Shown here one piece after another: positions 17,387 to 26,145 of a DNA stretch of 64,000 bases. The position numbers and the translations under genes were made by a program. A model generated the notes under the pieces. The model had not been told where the DNA came from. It saw only the letters and a program-made list of their open reading frames with translations, and ran no database searches. The stretch lies in NCBI RefSeq assembly GCF_014384745.1, contig NZ_JACRSO010000005.1:1-64000 (forward strand), given 5' to 3'. The stretch is from Luoshenia tenuis. Its GTDB lineage: Bacteria > Bacillota > Clostridia > Christensenellales > GCA-900066905. The number at the start of each line of letters is the position of its first letter. The stretch's first letter is position 1.

Positions 17387-18237
17387 TACAAAACCTGTCG
17401 CATACCTATATGGGGGGAGGGCCCTTCCGGGCGGAGGCGCTAAAGGATGTATCCCTCAGCATTGCCGACGGCGAATTTGTGGGCCTGATCGGCCATACCG
17501 GCTGCGGTAAGTCCACCCTGGTGCAGCACTTAAACGGGCTGCTCAAGCCCACCGCCGGCCGGGTGCTGGTGGATGGGATGGATATCAACGCCAAGGACGC
17601 GGACCGGCGCAAGGTCCGCCAGCTGGTGGGGCTGGTGTTCCAGTATCCCGAGCACCAGCTCTTTGAGGAAACGGTGGCAAAGGACGTGGCCTTTGGCCCC
17701 CATAACCTGGGCCTGGGCGAAGAAGAAGTGGACCGCCGGGTGAAGGATTCCCTGCGCCTGGTGGGCATCGACCCGGAGGAATACGGGCCGCGCAGCCCCT
17801 TTGAGCTTTCCGGCGGGCAAAAGCGGCGGGTGGCCATCGCAGGCGTGCTGGCCATGCGGCCTAAAATGTTGGTGCTGGACGAGCCCACCGCAGGGCTGGA
17901 CCCGGCGGCCCGGGAGGAGCTGCTGCGGCTGATCCAGAGCCTGCACCGGGAGGCGGGAATGACCATCTTGATGGTCACCCATAATATGGACGACATCGCC
18001 CGGGTGGCGGACCGCATCGTGGTGATGAACGCGGGCAGCGTGGTGCTCAGCGGCACGCCGCGGGAGGTGTTCTCCCACGGGGCGCAGCTGGCGTCCTGGG
18101 GTTTGGGCGTGCCCGAGGCCACCCAGCTGATCGACGCGCTGAATGCGGCGGGCTGGGAGCTGCCCCAGGGGCTTTTCCGCCTGGAGGAACTGGCCGACGC
18201 CATCGCCGCGCGCGCCAAAGGAGGCCGGCATGATTAA
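17374..18237 (+). CDS. ecfA2: ECF transporter ATPase EcfA2
   Basis: 287 residues. Walker A GHTGCGKST at 40-48, YPEHQLFEETVAKDVAFGP for the ECF Q-loop region, LSGGQKRR signature, Walker B VLDEPTAGLDP. It forms the asymmetric ATPase dimer with EcfA1. It starts inside ecfA1 and its end overlaps ecfT by 8 nt, so the three genes are translationally coupled. Confidence 0.97.
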   Translation: MPIVVQNLSHTYMGGGPFRAEALKDVSLSIADGEFVGLIGHTGCGKSTLVQHLNGLLKPTAGRVLVDGMDINAKDADRRKVRQLVGLVFQYPEHQLFEETVAKDVAFGPHNLGLGEEEVDRRVKDSLRLVGIDPEEYGPRSPFELSGGQKRRVAIAGVLAMRPKMLVLDEPTAGLDPAAREELLRLIQSLHREAGMTILMVTHNMDDIARVADRIVVMNAGSVVLSGTPREVFSHGAQLASWGLGVPEATQLIDALNAAGWELPQGLFRLEELADAIAARAKGGRHD

Positions 18238-19033
18238 GGATATCACCATCGGACAGTATTATCCCGGGGATTCCCCCCTGCATAAAATGGACCCGCGCAT
18301 GAAGATCGTGGTGGCCATGGTGTTTATCGTGGCCATCTTCCTGGTCAAGACCTGGTGGGGCTACCTGGCGGTGCTGCTGTTTTTCCTGCTGGGGCTGCTG
18401 GTCAGCCGCCTGCCGGTCAAATTCATGCTCAAAAGCGTCAAGCCGCTGCTGTTTATCATTATATTGACGTTTGTGCTCAACCTGTTTTTGTCGCCGGAGG
18501 GCAACGCCCTGTTCCAATGGGGTTTTTTAAAGGTGACCGACCGGGGGCTGGAGATGGCCGCCATGCTCAGCCTGCGGCTGATCTTTCTGGTGCTTTCGGC
18601 CTCGCTTTTGACGCTGACCACCTCGCCCATCGCCCTGACCGACGGCATCGAGCGGCTGCTCTCGCCCTTAAAGGTGATCCACTTCCCGGCTCACGAGCTG
18701 GCCATGATGATGACCATCGCCCTGCGCTTCATCCCCACGCTGCTGGAGGAGACCGATAAGATCATGAAGGCGCAGATGGCCCGGGGCGCGGACTTTGAAT
18801 CCGGCAACATCCTGCGTAGGGCCAAGGCCATGGTGCCGCTTTTGGTGCCGCTGTTCGTCAGCGCCTTCCGCCGTGCGGATGAGCTGGCCATGGCCATGGA
18901 GGCCCGCTGCTATAAAGGCGGCTCCGGCCGCACCCGCATGAAGGTGCTGCACCTGGCCCGGCGGGATTATATCGCCCTAACCGCCGTGGCGGTGCTGGTG
19001 GCGCTGCTGGTGCTGGAACGGGTGTTTTTGTAG
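18230..19033 (+). CDS. ecfT: ECF transporter transmembrane subunit EcfT
   Basis: 267 residues from ATG 18230, preceded by AAAGGAGG inside ecfA2. About five hydrophobic segments are visible, followed by the coupling helices with the family motifs ARGAD (near residue 185) and ARCYKGG (near 225), which bind EcfA1 and EcfA2. EcfT links the ATPases to substrate-binding S proteins. Last gene of the transcript that starts at rpsJ or ecfA1. Confidence 0.96.
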   Translation: MIKDITIGQYYPGDSPLHKMDPRMKIVVAMVFIVAIFLVKTWWGYLAVLLFFLLGLLVSRLPVKFMLKSVKPLLFIIILTFVLNLFLSPEGNALFQWGFLKVTDRGLEMAAMLSLRLIFLVLSASLLTLTTSPIALTDGIERLLSPLKVIHFPAHELAMMMTIALRFIPTLLEETDKIMKAQMARGADFESGNILRRAKAMVPLLVPLFVSAFRRADELAMAMEARCYKGGSGRTRMKVLHLARRDYIALTAVAVLVALLVLERVFL

Positions 19034-19049
19034 GGTGGCTTGCCCCCTG

Positions 19050-19158
19050 GCGAGATATCTCGCGTATGGGCAGAAAAGCGGCGCTCGACCTGCGCTGCGC
19101 GGTGCAGGCGAGCCCGAAAGGGCGTAAGGAGATGCCTCGCCTGCGGCTTCGGAATGAC
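19050..19158 (+). repeat. MITE-like element, 5'-truncated copy
   Basis: Runs from GATATCTCGCGTATGGGCAG to the right terminus CTTCGGAATGAC and matches the last 105 bases or so of the full element at 43087-43221. The left terminal repeat is missing. It is followed by the block GACCTGCGTGGGATAGTATG that also flanks other copies. Confidence 0.85.
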
Positions 19159-20032
19159 AGAATTAGAAGTGGTGACCTGCGTGGGATAGTATGGGTTTTC
19201 GTTCAGTAGAAAACCAAGGCTTAATGCAAAACAGGGAGAAAAGTTAGGGAACGAGTTTTATATGTTAAGGGAGCGCGGAACGAACGCCGCCGGTGGCGGA
19301 GTAAGTGAGTGCAGCGCTCTGTGAGCATGAGACAAAGGCGAGCGGCCAACGCGCCGCGAAGCCTGCGTCCATAGCGAACAGAGGGGGCGCAAGCAGGGGG
19401 ATTCCGATTTCCCCCTTAAGGCTAAAGCCCCTGAAGTTCACTGTGGATTTGCCCATCGCGGCGCGTCGGCCGCTCGGGCGCACCTCACGTTCACAGAAAT
19501 CAACGCGCCCTTTGGCTCTGTAGGCCCGTCAGCCTCTGTTCGTTACGGGTTCGCCCTGCGCGGCTTTCGCCCCTTGGGCTTACCTCGTACTCACAGAGTA
19601 CTGCGTTCGCTGCTTCCGGCACTGCCGGCGCTCACTCTGTACTCCACTGGCGGCGGGCGCTATAGATTTCCCTTAACAATCCCTAAACCTGAAGGTCCTC
19701 TGTTCACTGTGGGTTTGCCCGTCGCGGCACGCTGGCCGCTCGGGCGCACCTCACGTTCACAGAAATCATCGCACCCTTCATCTGCCACTGGCAGCGGGTG
19801 CTATAGATTTCCCCAAACGGCCACTAAAGTGGTGGGGACGGTGGTTTCTCAAACTCTCCTATGCAGATAAACAGATATATTTTTCAGTCGCTTCGCTTAT
19901 GTTTCACTGCTCGATATCCATATCTCTTGCCTCCCTCTGACGAGGGAGGTGGCGCACCCATTGGGTGCGCCGGAGGGAGAGATTCCGCCGAACAAAAACC
20001 CATACTTCATTACTCGCTCCATTGTCATTCAG
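19159..20032. other. Repeat-rich gap between ecfT and truA
   Basis: About 870 bases without a credible gene. It contains two related stretches with CTCGGGCGCACCTCACGTTC (near 19471 and 19739), GC-rich motifs of the kind also seen at 27.5 and 36.8 kb, and the 5' end of the 220-bp block repeated at 22459. Short open frames here are rich in Arg, Ala, Ser and Pro, as expected from GC-rich non-coding repeats. Confidence 0.6.
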
Positions 20033-20036
20033 AGCG
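19812..20036 (+). repeat. 220-bp duplicated block, copy 1
   Basis: From CCCCAAACGGCCACTAAAGTGG to the start of a MITE end, nearly identical to 22459-22684 in the same orientation. It contains a palindromic core (19929-19980): CCTCCCTC-TGAC-GAGGGAGG followed by GGCGCACCC-ATT-GGGTGCGCC. The two copies flank truA, rplM and rpsI. Confidence 0.85.
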
Positions 20037-20240
20037 AAGTGCAGCTTGGAACAGGGGCAAAGCGCATGGCGGGAGAAGACGTAAGGGACGCATGTAGGAA
20101 AGAGCGGTTAGGTGGGACGAAGTCCCCCGGAGCGAAGAATCTCGCACATTGGCAGAAAAGCGGCGCTTGACCTGCGCTGTGCGGTGCAGGCAAGCCCGAA
20201 AGGGCCTAAAGAGATTCCTCGCCTACGGCTTCGGCATGAC
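20033..20240 (+). repeat. MITE-like element, copy interrupted by about 75 bp
   Basis: Left terminus GTCATTCAGAGCG (20033-20045) and right terminus CTTCGGCATGAC (20229-20240) with the usual internal GGCGCTTGACCTGCGCTG. Between the left end and the conserved GCGAAGAATCTCG (20132-) lie about 85 bases where other copies have about 20, so the copy has an insertion. Confidence 0.75.
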
Positions 20241-20385
20241 GGGATATAGGATCGCGCTATGCGGGCAAACCCATGCTTTCCCGCACAAGCTTCGAAGCGA
20301 CAGGCGAGCGGGGCCTAACGGTGGAATGCCCGAGCTCGCACAAAAAATGACGAATCCGCCCATCCACCCAGAGAAAGGAGGCACC

Positions 20386-21171
20386 ATGCGCGTCAAACTG
20401 ATTGTGGAATACGATGGCACCCGCTACGCGGGCTGGCAGCGCCAGAAAAACGCCGTGGCCGTGCAGCAGCGCCTGGAAGAGGCACTCTGGGCCGTGACGG
20501 GGGAGCGCCAATCCGTCACCGGGGCCAGCCGCACGGATGCCGGGGTGCACGCCCTGGGTCAGTGCGTGCACTTTGATACGCGCTGCGGCATCCCGGCTGA
20601 AAAGTTCAGTTTTGCGCTCAACACCCGCCTGCCCGAAGATATCCGCGTGGTGGCCTCGGCCCGGGCGGCGGATGATTTCCACGCCCGCTTTATGGCCTGC
20701 GGCAAGCGCTATCGCTACCTGTACTGCAACCGGCCGCACCAAAGCGCCCTGGCGCGCAACTTCAGCTGGCACGTGTTCTGGCCGCTGGATGTGGAAAAGA
20801 TGCGCGCCGCCGGCCAGCTTTTGCTGGGCTACCGGGATTTTGCGGCCTTTATGGCCGCGGGCAGCCCGGTCAAGGACACCCGGCGCACGCTGACCTATCT
20901 GGACGTGCAGCGCGAGGGGGACTTTGTCACCCTGACGGTGGAAGGGGACGGCTTTCTTTATAACATGGTGCGCATCATCGCGGGCAACCTCAATTACGTG
21001 GGCCAGGGCAAAATGCCCCCGGAAATGCTGCTGAAGCTTTTAAACGGCGCGCCCCGCCGCTTGGGCGGCCCCACCGCGCCGCCGCAGGGCCTGCGCTTAG
21101 AGCGGGTATTTTACCCCGGCGACGAGGCCAGCTGGCACCCGCCCCAGGGGCAAACCGCGCGGGAAACGTAA
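20386..21171 (+). CDS. truA: tRNA pseudouridine(38-40) synthase TruA
   Basis: 261 residues from ATG 20386, chosen because GAAAGGAGG stands just upstream; the open frame continues to 20149 but that part is MITE sequence. The catalytic Asp is D51 in GASRTDAGVHA. It isomerises uridines 38-40 in the anticodon stem of many tRNAs. Followed by rplM-rpsI, a common order in Firmicutes. Confidence 0.97.
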   Translation: MRVKLIVEYDGTRYAGWQRQKNAVAVQQRLEEALWAVTGERQSVTGASRTDAGVHALGQCVHFDTRCGIPAEKFSFALNTRLPEDIRVVASARAADDFHARFMACGKRYRYLYCNRPHQSALARNFSWHVFWPLDVEKMRAAGQLLLGYRDFAAFMAAGSPVKDTRRTLTYLDVQREGDFVTLTVEGDGFLYNMVRIIAGNLNYVGQGKMPPEMLLKLLNGAPRRLGGPTAPPQGLRLERVFYPGDEASWHPPQGQTARET

Positions 21172-21178
21172 AAACGCC

Positions 21179-21207
21179 TTGACACTTTGCCCACAATCCA
21201 GTAAAAT
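21179..21207 (+). promoter_or_regulatory. Strong promoter of rplM-rpsI
   Basis: A perfect -35 TTGACA (21179-21184), 17-bp spacer, and -10 TAAAAT (21202-21207). It starts 8 bases after the truA stop, so rplM-rpsI is probably transcribed on its own as well as from upstream. Confidence 0.88.
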
Positions 21208-21213
21208 AATATG

Positions 21214-21354
21214 CGTGTTGGCATGGCTTACGCCCCGTTGGCTGTGGCAAACACCTTTTTTCCGCCAAGCGAATGTCCAGCGCGCGGCGGAGCATCCGGA
21301 AGCCAGGCTTCCATTTTTAGTGTTTGTTAAGAATATTGGGAGGGAAACTTCATC
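21214..21354 (+). promoter_or_regulatory. rplM leader with terminator-like hairpin
   Basis: About 140 nt of untranslated leader. GGAAGC-CAG-GCTTCC (21298-21312) is directly followed by ATTTTTAG, so it resembles a short attenuator. Leaders upstream of L13 genes are known in Firmicutes, so this could be an L13-responsive control element; I did not compare it with the published consensus. Confidence 0.55.
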
Positions 21355-21783
21355 GTGAAAACTTTTATGGCGAACAGCCAGAATGTCGAACGCAAATGGT
21401 ATGTGATCGACGCTGAAGGTCAGGTGCTTGGGCGCGTGGCTTCCCGCGTTGCCTCCATCCTGCGGGGCAAAAATAAGCCCACCTTCACGCCCCATGTGGA
21501 TACGGGGGATCACGTCATTGTCATTAATGTGGACAAGATGGTGCTTACCGGCAATAAGCTGGATCAGAAATTCTATTACCGCCACACCCAGCACCCCGGC
21601 GGGCTCAAAGCGGTATCCTACCGTCATTTGATGGCGGATAAGCCCGAGCAGGCGCTGCAGCTGGCCGTTAAAGGCATGCTGCCCAAAAACAGCCTGGGCC
21701 GCGCGATGATCAAAAAGCTGCGCATCTACCAGGGCGCGGAGCATAACCATCAGGCGCAGAAGCCTGAGGCACTCGAGATTTAA
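21355..21783 (+). CDS. rplM: 50S ribosomal protein L13
   Basis: 142 residues from GTG 21355 (GGGAGGG upstream). It starts KTFMANSQNVERKWYVIDA and holds GRVASRVASILRGK. L13 is an early 50S assembly protein. It forms the usual pair with rpsI. Confidence 0.98.
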   Translation: MKTFMANSQNVERKWYVIDAEGQVLGRVASRVASILRGKNKPTFTPHVDTGDHVIVINVDKMVLTGNKLDQKFYYRHTQHPGGLKAVSYRHLMADKPEQALQLAVKGMLPKNSLGRAMIKKLRIYQGAEHNHQAQKPEALEI

Positions 21784-21804
21784 AGGGCAGAGAGGAGAAA
21801 AGCT

Positions 21805-22197
21805 ATGGCGATTGTTCAATATATCGGCACTGGCCGGCGCAAGACTGCGATCGCGCGCGTGCGCCTGGTTCCCGGCGAGGGCAAAGTGCTGATCAATAAA
21901 CGCGATATTAACGATTATTTTGGTTTGGAAACCCTGAAGATGACGGTGATGGCGCCGCTGAACCTGACGCAGACCGCTGGCCGGTTTGACGTGCTGGTCA
22001 ATGTGCGCGGCGGCGGGCTGACCGGCCAGGCCGGCGCGATCCGTCACGGCATCGCCCGCTCCCTGATCAAGGCGGATGCGGATCTGCGCCCGGCGCTGAA
22101 AAAGGCGGGCTTCCTGACCCGTGACAGCCGCATGAAAGAGCGTAAGAAGTACGGCCTCAAAGCCGCCCGTCGTGCGCCTCAGTTCTCTAAGCGCTAA
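21805..22197 (+). CDS. rpsI: 30S ribosomal protein S9
   Basis: 130 residues with GTGRRKTAIARVRL at the start and the family's C-terminal tail ending QFSKR, whose last Arg reaches the P-site tRNA. GAGAGGAG precedes ATG 21805. A perfect terminator follows. Confidence 0.99.
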   Translation: MAIVQYIGTGRRKTAIARVRLVPGEGKVLINKRDINDYFGLETLKMTVMAPLNLTQTAGRFDVLVNVRGGGLTGQAGAIRHGIARSLIKADADLRPALKKAGFLTRDSRMKERKKYGLKAARRAPQFSKR

Positions 22198-22228
22198 GGA
22201 GAGCACAAACGGTATTTTATGCTATGCA

Positions 22229-22260
22229 AAAGCCCGGAACGAAAGTTCCGGGCTTTTTTG
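22229..22260 (+). terminator. Terminator of rplM-rpsI
   Basis: AGCCCGGAAC (22231-22240), GAAA loop, GTTCCGGGCT (22245-22254), then TTTTTG. A textbook intrinsic terminator with a perfect 10-bp stem. Confidence 0.95.
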
Positions 22261-22458
22261 TTATCTGTATTTTCGGGCCAGTATCCTCTGGCAAGATCGG
22301 ATTTTAATCTTTGGCATTCTGAGCCGTAAGCAAAGATGCGTTCGGCGCCCGCTGGCGCTTGCAGGTTATCGCCTTTTTACCGCTTCGCACATCTTGGGGC
22401 GCTAGCGTCCGCTAGGGGGTTTATCTGTTTCCAAACGGTAAACAATCCCTTAACCCCT

Positions 22459-22684
22459 TAAAACGGCCACTGAAGTGGTAGGGACGGTGGTTTCTCAAAC
22501 TCTCCGATGCAGATAAAAAGATATATTTTCCACTCGTTTCGCTTATGCTCTGCCGTTCGGATCAACCCACACTCGCCTCCCTCTGACGAGGGAGGTGGCG
22601 CACCTTTGGGTGCGCCGGAGGGAGAGAATACCTTGAACGAAAACCCATACTTTCCCACGCAGGTTATCATTTCCAATTCTGTCA
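22459..22684 (+). repeat. 220-bp duplicated block, copy 2
   Basis: Near-identical to 19812-20036, including TAGGGACGGTGGTTTCTC, the palindrome CCTCCCTC-TGAC-GAGGGAGG (22576-22595) and GGTGCGCCGGAGGGAGAG. It runs directly into the MITE at 22681. Confidence 0.85.
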
Positions 22685-22815
22685 TTCCGAGCGCCAGCGA
22701 GGAATCTCCTTACGCCCTGTTAGCTTCGTCTGCACCGCGCAGCGCAGGTCAAGCGTCGCTCCTTTGCCAACGCATGAGATTCTTCGTTCGGCCTTACGGT
22801 CTCCCTCTGAATGAC
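22681..22815 (-). repeat. MITE-like element, full copy, minus orientation
   Basis: 135 bp from GTCATTCCGAGCG to CTCTGAATGAC. Its reverse complement matches the copy at 43087-43221 along the whole length and at identical length. Terminal inverted repeats of about 13 bp are visible; no coding capacity. Confidence 0.9.
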
Positions 22816-23155
22816 AGGGCTATCGCCCTTTTAGCCGCTCTTGGCTTCCTATGTTTTCATACACGCTCGCCCGCCGTGCGCTTTGCTCCTGTCCCAAGCC
22901 CCCTCCGTTCTGAATGACAACGGAGCGAGTGCTAAAGTATAGGTTTCTATTCAACACAGTAAACAAGCGCAAGGCAAAGGGTGCGGCATACCCTCTGGAT
23001 ACGCCGGAGGGAGAGCTGCCGCTCAACAAAAGCCTATGGCCTCCCGGGCAGGTAGGCTTTTACACCTTTGCCCGGGAAGCCATAGGCCAGGAATCTTTTA
23101 TAGCTTTTAAAAATGGCGGCACTCCTTGCCGGGGGCCAACTGCCGCATTTCCCCC
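22816..23155. other. Repeat-derived gap before the MATE gene
   Basis: About 340 bases. It holds another fragment of the palindromic block (TACGCCGGAGGGAGAG near 23000) and an inverted repeat formed by CCTATGGCCTCCCGGGCA (near 23033) and TGCCCGGGAAGCCATAGG (near 23068). The latter may act as a terminator-like end for the minus-strand MATE gene, though no T-run is present. Confidence 0.5.
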
Positions 23156-24535
23156 TTAGGCGGCCTTAGGCGCGCCCTGCTGGGCCTCCAGGCGCTTAAA
23201 CAGCCGCCGCAGCACCAACACCGCCGCCACGGCCAGGATGACCTCTGCCGTCAGCTGGGCATAGGCCAGCCCGTACAGCGGGAAGAGCAGGTTGAGCAGG
23301 TACAGCGCGGGGATCTCCAGCACGATCTTGCGCAGGATGGCGAAGATAAAGCTCTCCCGCCCCATGCCCGCGGCCTGGAAAACGCCCACCGCCAGAAAGT
23401 CGATGCTCAGGAAGGGCAGCCCCAGGCAGAACCCGCGCAGGAACTGGGCGCCGTAGGATACGATGGTCTCATTATTCATAAACATGCGGGTCAGTCCGTC
23501 CGCGCCGATAAAGTAGCAGGCGGAGACCAGCACCAGAAAGCTGAGCGATATCTTGGCCGAAAAGGACAGCGCCCCCTTCATGCGCTTTACGTTGCCGCTG
23601 GCGTAGTTGTAGCTGATCAGCGGCATCAGCCCCTGGGACATGCCCATGGCGATGTACATGGGCACCATGTTGATCTTTTGGGTGATGCCCATGGCCGCCA
23701 CTGCGTCCGCCCCAAAGGCGGAGGTAAAGTTGTTGAGGATGGTCATCCCCGTAACGTTCAGCAGATTTTGGATGGCGGCAGGGATGCCCACGCCGCACAC
23801 GCCGGTTACGATATCTTTACGCGGGCGAAACATCCTGGGCCGGATACATACATAGGTTCGGCCCCGCTTGACCAGCAGCAGGATGAAAAAGTACAGGCAG
23901 GCCACGCAGTTGGAAAGAAAGGTGGCCAGCCCCGCGCCCGCCGCGCCCATATTCAGCCCCCAGGGGAGGATGAAGATGGGGTCCAGCACGATGTTGAGCG
24001 CGCACCCGCTCATGGTGCCGATGCTGGCGTGCAGCGCCGCCCCCTCCGAGCGGACCAGGTAGGCCATCACTACGTTAAGAATAGCGGGGGTAGCGCCAAA
24101 GAGCACCGTCCAAAGCAGGTAGCCGTCCGTAGCGGCGGCGGTGTTGGCGTCCGCCCCCAAAAGGGCGAGCAGCGGCTGGCGAAAGAGCGTGCAGCCCAGC
24201 GAAAAGAGGATGCCGCACACCACGGCGCAGTAGAAACCGAAGGCAGAGCTGCGGTAAACGGTATCGTAATCCTTGCGGCCCAGGGCGCGGCTCATCATGC
24301 TGGAGGCGCCCACGCCAAAGAGGTTGTTTACGGCGTTAAAGGCCAGCAGCACCGGCGCGGCCAGGGTCACGGCGGCGTTTTGCACAGGGTCGCCCAGCAT
24401 CCCGACAAAGTAGGTGTCCGCCAAATTGTAGAGCACCATCACCAGGGAGCTTAAAATGGTGGGCACGGCCAGCTTGGCCACCGCCCGCGGGATCGGGGTC
24501 TGTTCAAACAGGGTTATTTTCTGGGTATCTTCCAT
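23156..24535 (-). CDS. MATE family efflux transporter
   Basis: 459 residues, twelve hydrophobic segments in two halves as in MATE (NorM/DinF-like) exporters, which exchange drugs or metabolites for Na+ or H+. Signatures: VPTILSSLVMVLYNLADTYFVG in TM1 and GVGASSMMSRALGRKDYD after TM2; the second half repeats the pattern (VTGVCGVGIPAAIQNLL). I take the ATG at 24535 because AAGGAGAG lies upstream of it; the frame is open further but lacks a site. Divergent from the esterase gene. Substrate unknown. Confidence 0.93.
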   Translation of the reverse strand: MEDTQKITLFEQTPIPRAVAKLAVPTILSSLVMVLYNLADTYFVGMLGDPVQNAAVTLAAPVLLAFNAVNNLFGVGASSMMSRALGRKDYDTVYRSSAFGFYCAVVCGILFSLGCTLFRQPLLALLGADANTAAATDGYLLWTVLFGATPAILNVVMAYLVRSEGAALHASIGTMSGCALNIVLDPIFILPWGLNMGAAGAGLATFLSNCVACLYFFILLLVKRGRTYVCIRPRMFRPRKDIVTGVCGVGIPAAIQNLLNVTGMTILNNFTSAFGADAVAAMGITQKINMVPMYIAMGMSQGLMPLISYNYASGNVKRMKGALSFSAKISLSFLVLVSACYFIGADGLTRMFMNNETIVSYGAQFLRGFCLGLPFLSIDFLAVGVFQAAGMGRESFIFAILRKIVLEIPALYLLNLLFPLYGLAYAQLTAEVILAVAAVLVLRRLFKRLEAQQGAPKAA

Positions 24536-24601
24536 CTCGGTCTCTCCTTTTTGTTTGCTGCCAAAGTATATTCTAGCACCTTGGGCGGCAAATTGCACCC
24601 C

Positions 24602-24630
24602 TTGGCAGGGGCCGGCCTTTCGTGTATGAT
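24602..24630 (+). promoter_or_regulatory. Promoter of the esterase gene
   Basis: TTGGCA (24602-24607), 17-bp spacer, TATGAT (24625-24630), followed 65 bases later by the esterase start. Confidence 0.75.
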
Positions 24631-24695
24631 AAAGCATAGAGGGGTTACAAAATGTAAATCCCTACAGAGCATTGACAAAAATGGAGGGGAGAACA

Positions 24696-25526
24696 ATGGC
24701 GCAATTACAGCTCAACTTTATCTCCGAGTGCCTGATGCGCACCGTGCCGGTAAACGTGATCATCCCGCTGGACAAGATCCCGCTGCCGGGCACGCCCAAG
24801 CGGGCGGATAAGCCCTTTAAGACCCTGTACCTGCTGCACGGCGGCTATGGCAATTATACCGATTGGCTGACCGGCACCCGCATCCAGCGCTGGGCCGAGG
24901 AGCGGGACCTGGCCGTGGTAATGCCCAGCGGGGATAATAAATTCTATGTGGATAATCTGCAAAACGGAGACCGTTACGGGGAGTTTATCGGAAGGGAGCT
25001 GGTGGAATTCACCCGCCGGATGTTCCCGCTTTCCAACCTTCGGGAGGATACCTATATCGCCGGCCTTTCCATGGGGGGATACGGGGCCACGGTCAACGGG
25101 CTGAAGTACAGCGATACTTTCGGGGCCATTGGCTCCTTTTCCGCCGGGTACATCCTGGACGACATCATCGGGGATACGGAGCTGGGGCAGGTGGCCAAAT
25201 TCGGCCCCGCGTTTTATGAGCAGACCTTTGGCCCCAGAGAGAGCCTCAAGGGCAGCGACCGGGATTATGAGGACCTGGCCCGGCGGCTCGTGGCGGCGGG
25301 AAAGGAATTTCCGGCGCTGTATATCGCCGTGGGCACGGAGGATTTCCTCTATAAGCGGGTGAACGAGTACTGCCGCTACCTGGAGTCCCTGGGGGTGAGC
25401 TTTACCTACGAGGAGAGCGCCGGCGGCCACGAGTGGGATTTTTGGGACCGGCACTTAAAGCGCTTTTTGGATTGGCTGCCCTTAGAGGGCGGCACCGCGG
25501 GGCTGAACAGCGGCAACGTGCGCTGA
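24696..25526 (+). CDS. Esterase D/tributyrin esterase family alpha/beta hydrolase
   Basis: 276 residues from ATG 24696 (GGAGGGGAG upstream). The fold begins with FKTLYLLHGGYGNYTDW. The catalytic triad can be read as S125 in GLSMGG, D216 in GTEDFLY and H245 in GGHEWDFW. No signal peptide, so cytoplasmic. Relatives hydrolyse short acyl esters, acetylated xylan-type side chains or S-formylglutathione; the natural substrate here cannot be told. A decayed paralogue lies at 26853. A 63-bp tandem repeat follows immediately. Confidence 0.9.
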   Translation: MAQLQLNFISECLMRTVPVNVIIPLDKIPLPGTPKRADKPFKTLYLLHGGYGNYTDWLTGTRIQRWAEERDLAVVMPSGDNKFYVDNLQNGDRYGEFIGRELVEFTRRMFPLSNLREDTYIAGLSMGGYGATVNGLKYSDTFGAIGSFSAGYILDDIIGDTELGQVAKFGPAFYEQTFGPRESLKGSDRDYEDLARRLVAAGKEFPALYIAVGTEDFLYKRVNEYCRYLESLGVSFTYEESAGGHEWDFWDRHLKRFLDWLPLEGGTAGLNSGNVR

Positions 25527-25548
25527 AAGCGCAGGCCATAAAGCCCCC

Positions 25549-25989
25549 GGCCCCATCGGGAGCGGTGCCAGGCTCGTGCGCAAAATCTCGCACATTGGCT
25601 GGCTATGTGTTCTGTCATTCAGAGCGGGGCCAAAGGCCTCGCGAAGAATCTGGCGCGTTGGCTGGCAGCGAATTCTATTGATCGGGAACGAGGCCAGACC
25701 CGTGCGCAAAATATCGTTCATTAGCTGGCCATGTGTTCTGTCATTCAGAGCGAGGCCAAGGGCCTCGCGAAGAATCTCGCGCATTGGCTGGCTATGTGTT
25801 CTGTCATTCAGAGCGGGGCCAAAGGCCTCGCGAAGAATCTGATGCATTGGCTGGCAGCGCATTCTATTGATCGGGAGCGGTGCCAGGCTCGTGCGCAAAA
25901 TCTGGCGCATTAGTTGGCCGTGTGTCCTGTCATTCAGAGCGAGGCCAGACCCTGGGCGAAGGTTCTTCCGCGTTATTGCCGCCCTGGGG
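25549..25989 (+). repeat. 63-bp tandem repeat, seven units
   Basis: Unit starts at 25549, 25612, 25675, 25738, 25801, 25864 and 25927, exactly 63 bp apart. Two variants occur: type A beginning CTGTCATTCAGAGCG (25612, 25738, 25801, 25927) and type B beginning CTATTGATCGGGA or similar (25549, 25675, 25864). Type A carries the left end of the MITE family. The period is a multiple of three, so frames stay open across the array on both strands without being genes. Confidence 0.92.
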
Positions 25990-26102
25990 CTTTGCCCTTT
26001 TTCACCGCCGTCCATCTATCGGGCGAAACCCCGCATGCGCCAGGTTTAGCGGCGTCCCGCACGCAAAGGGATAACCGGGGCGGCAAACGCATAAGGAATG
26101 CG

Positions 26103-26132
26103 AAAAGCGGGGCATTTTGCCCCGCTTTTTTT
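26103..26132. terminator. Bidirectional terminator between esterase and nitroreductase
   Basis: AAAAGCGGGGC (26103-26113), ATTTT loop (26114-26118), GCCCCGCTTTTTTT. The stem is flanked by A- and T-runs, so it can end transcripts from both converging genes. Confidence 0.92.
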
Positions 26133-26145
26133 GCTTCGCCTCGCC

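Noticed and set aside
19305..19870. Several 70-100 codon frames between ecfT and truA
   Set aside because: They translate GC-rich repeats that recur elsewhere in different frames; no initiation signals.
23126..24454. 442-codon open frame on the plus strand
   Set aside because: It is antisense to the MATE gene; the peptide is rich in His, Gln, Gly and Arg as expected for the shadow of a GC-rich membrane protein gene.
25549..25989. CRISPR-like array
   Set aside because: Unit-to-unit spacing is exact and whole units are similar; there are no unique spacers, and no cas genes are nearby.
25482..26015. 177-codon open frame on the minus strand across the 63-bp repeat
   Set aside because: It exists because the repeat period is a multiple of three; it overlaps the end of the esterase gene, has no ribosome site and its peptide is just the translated repeat.
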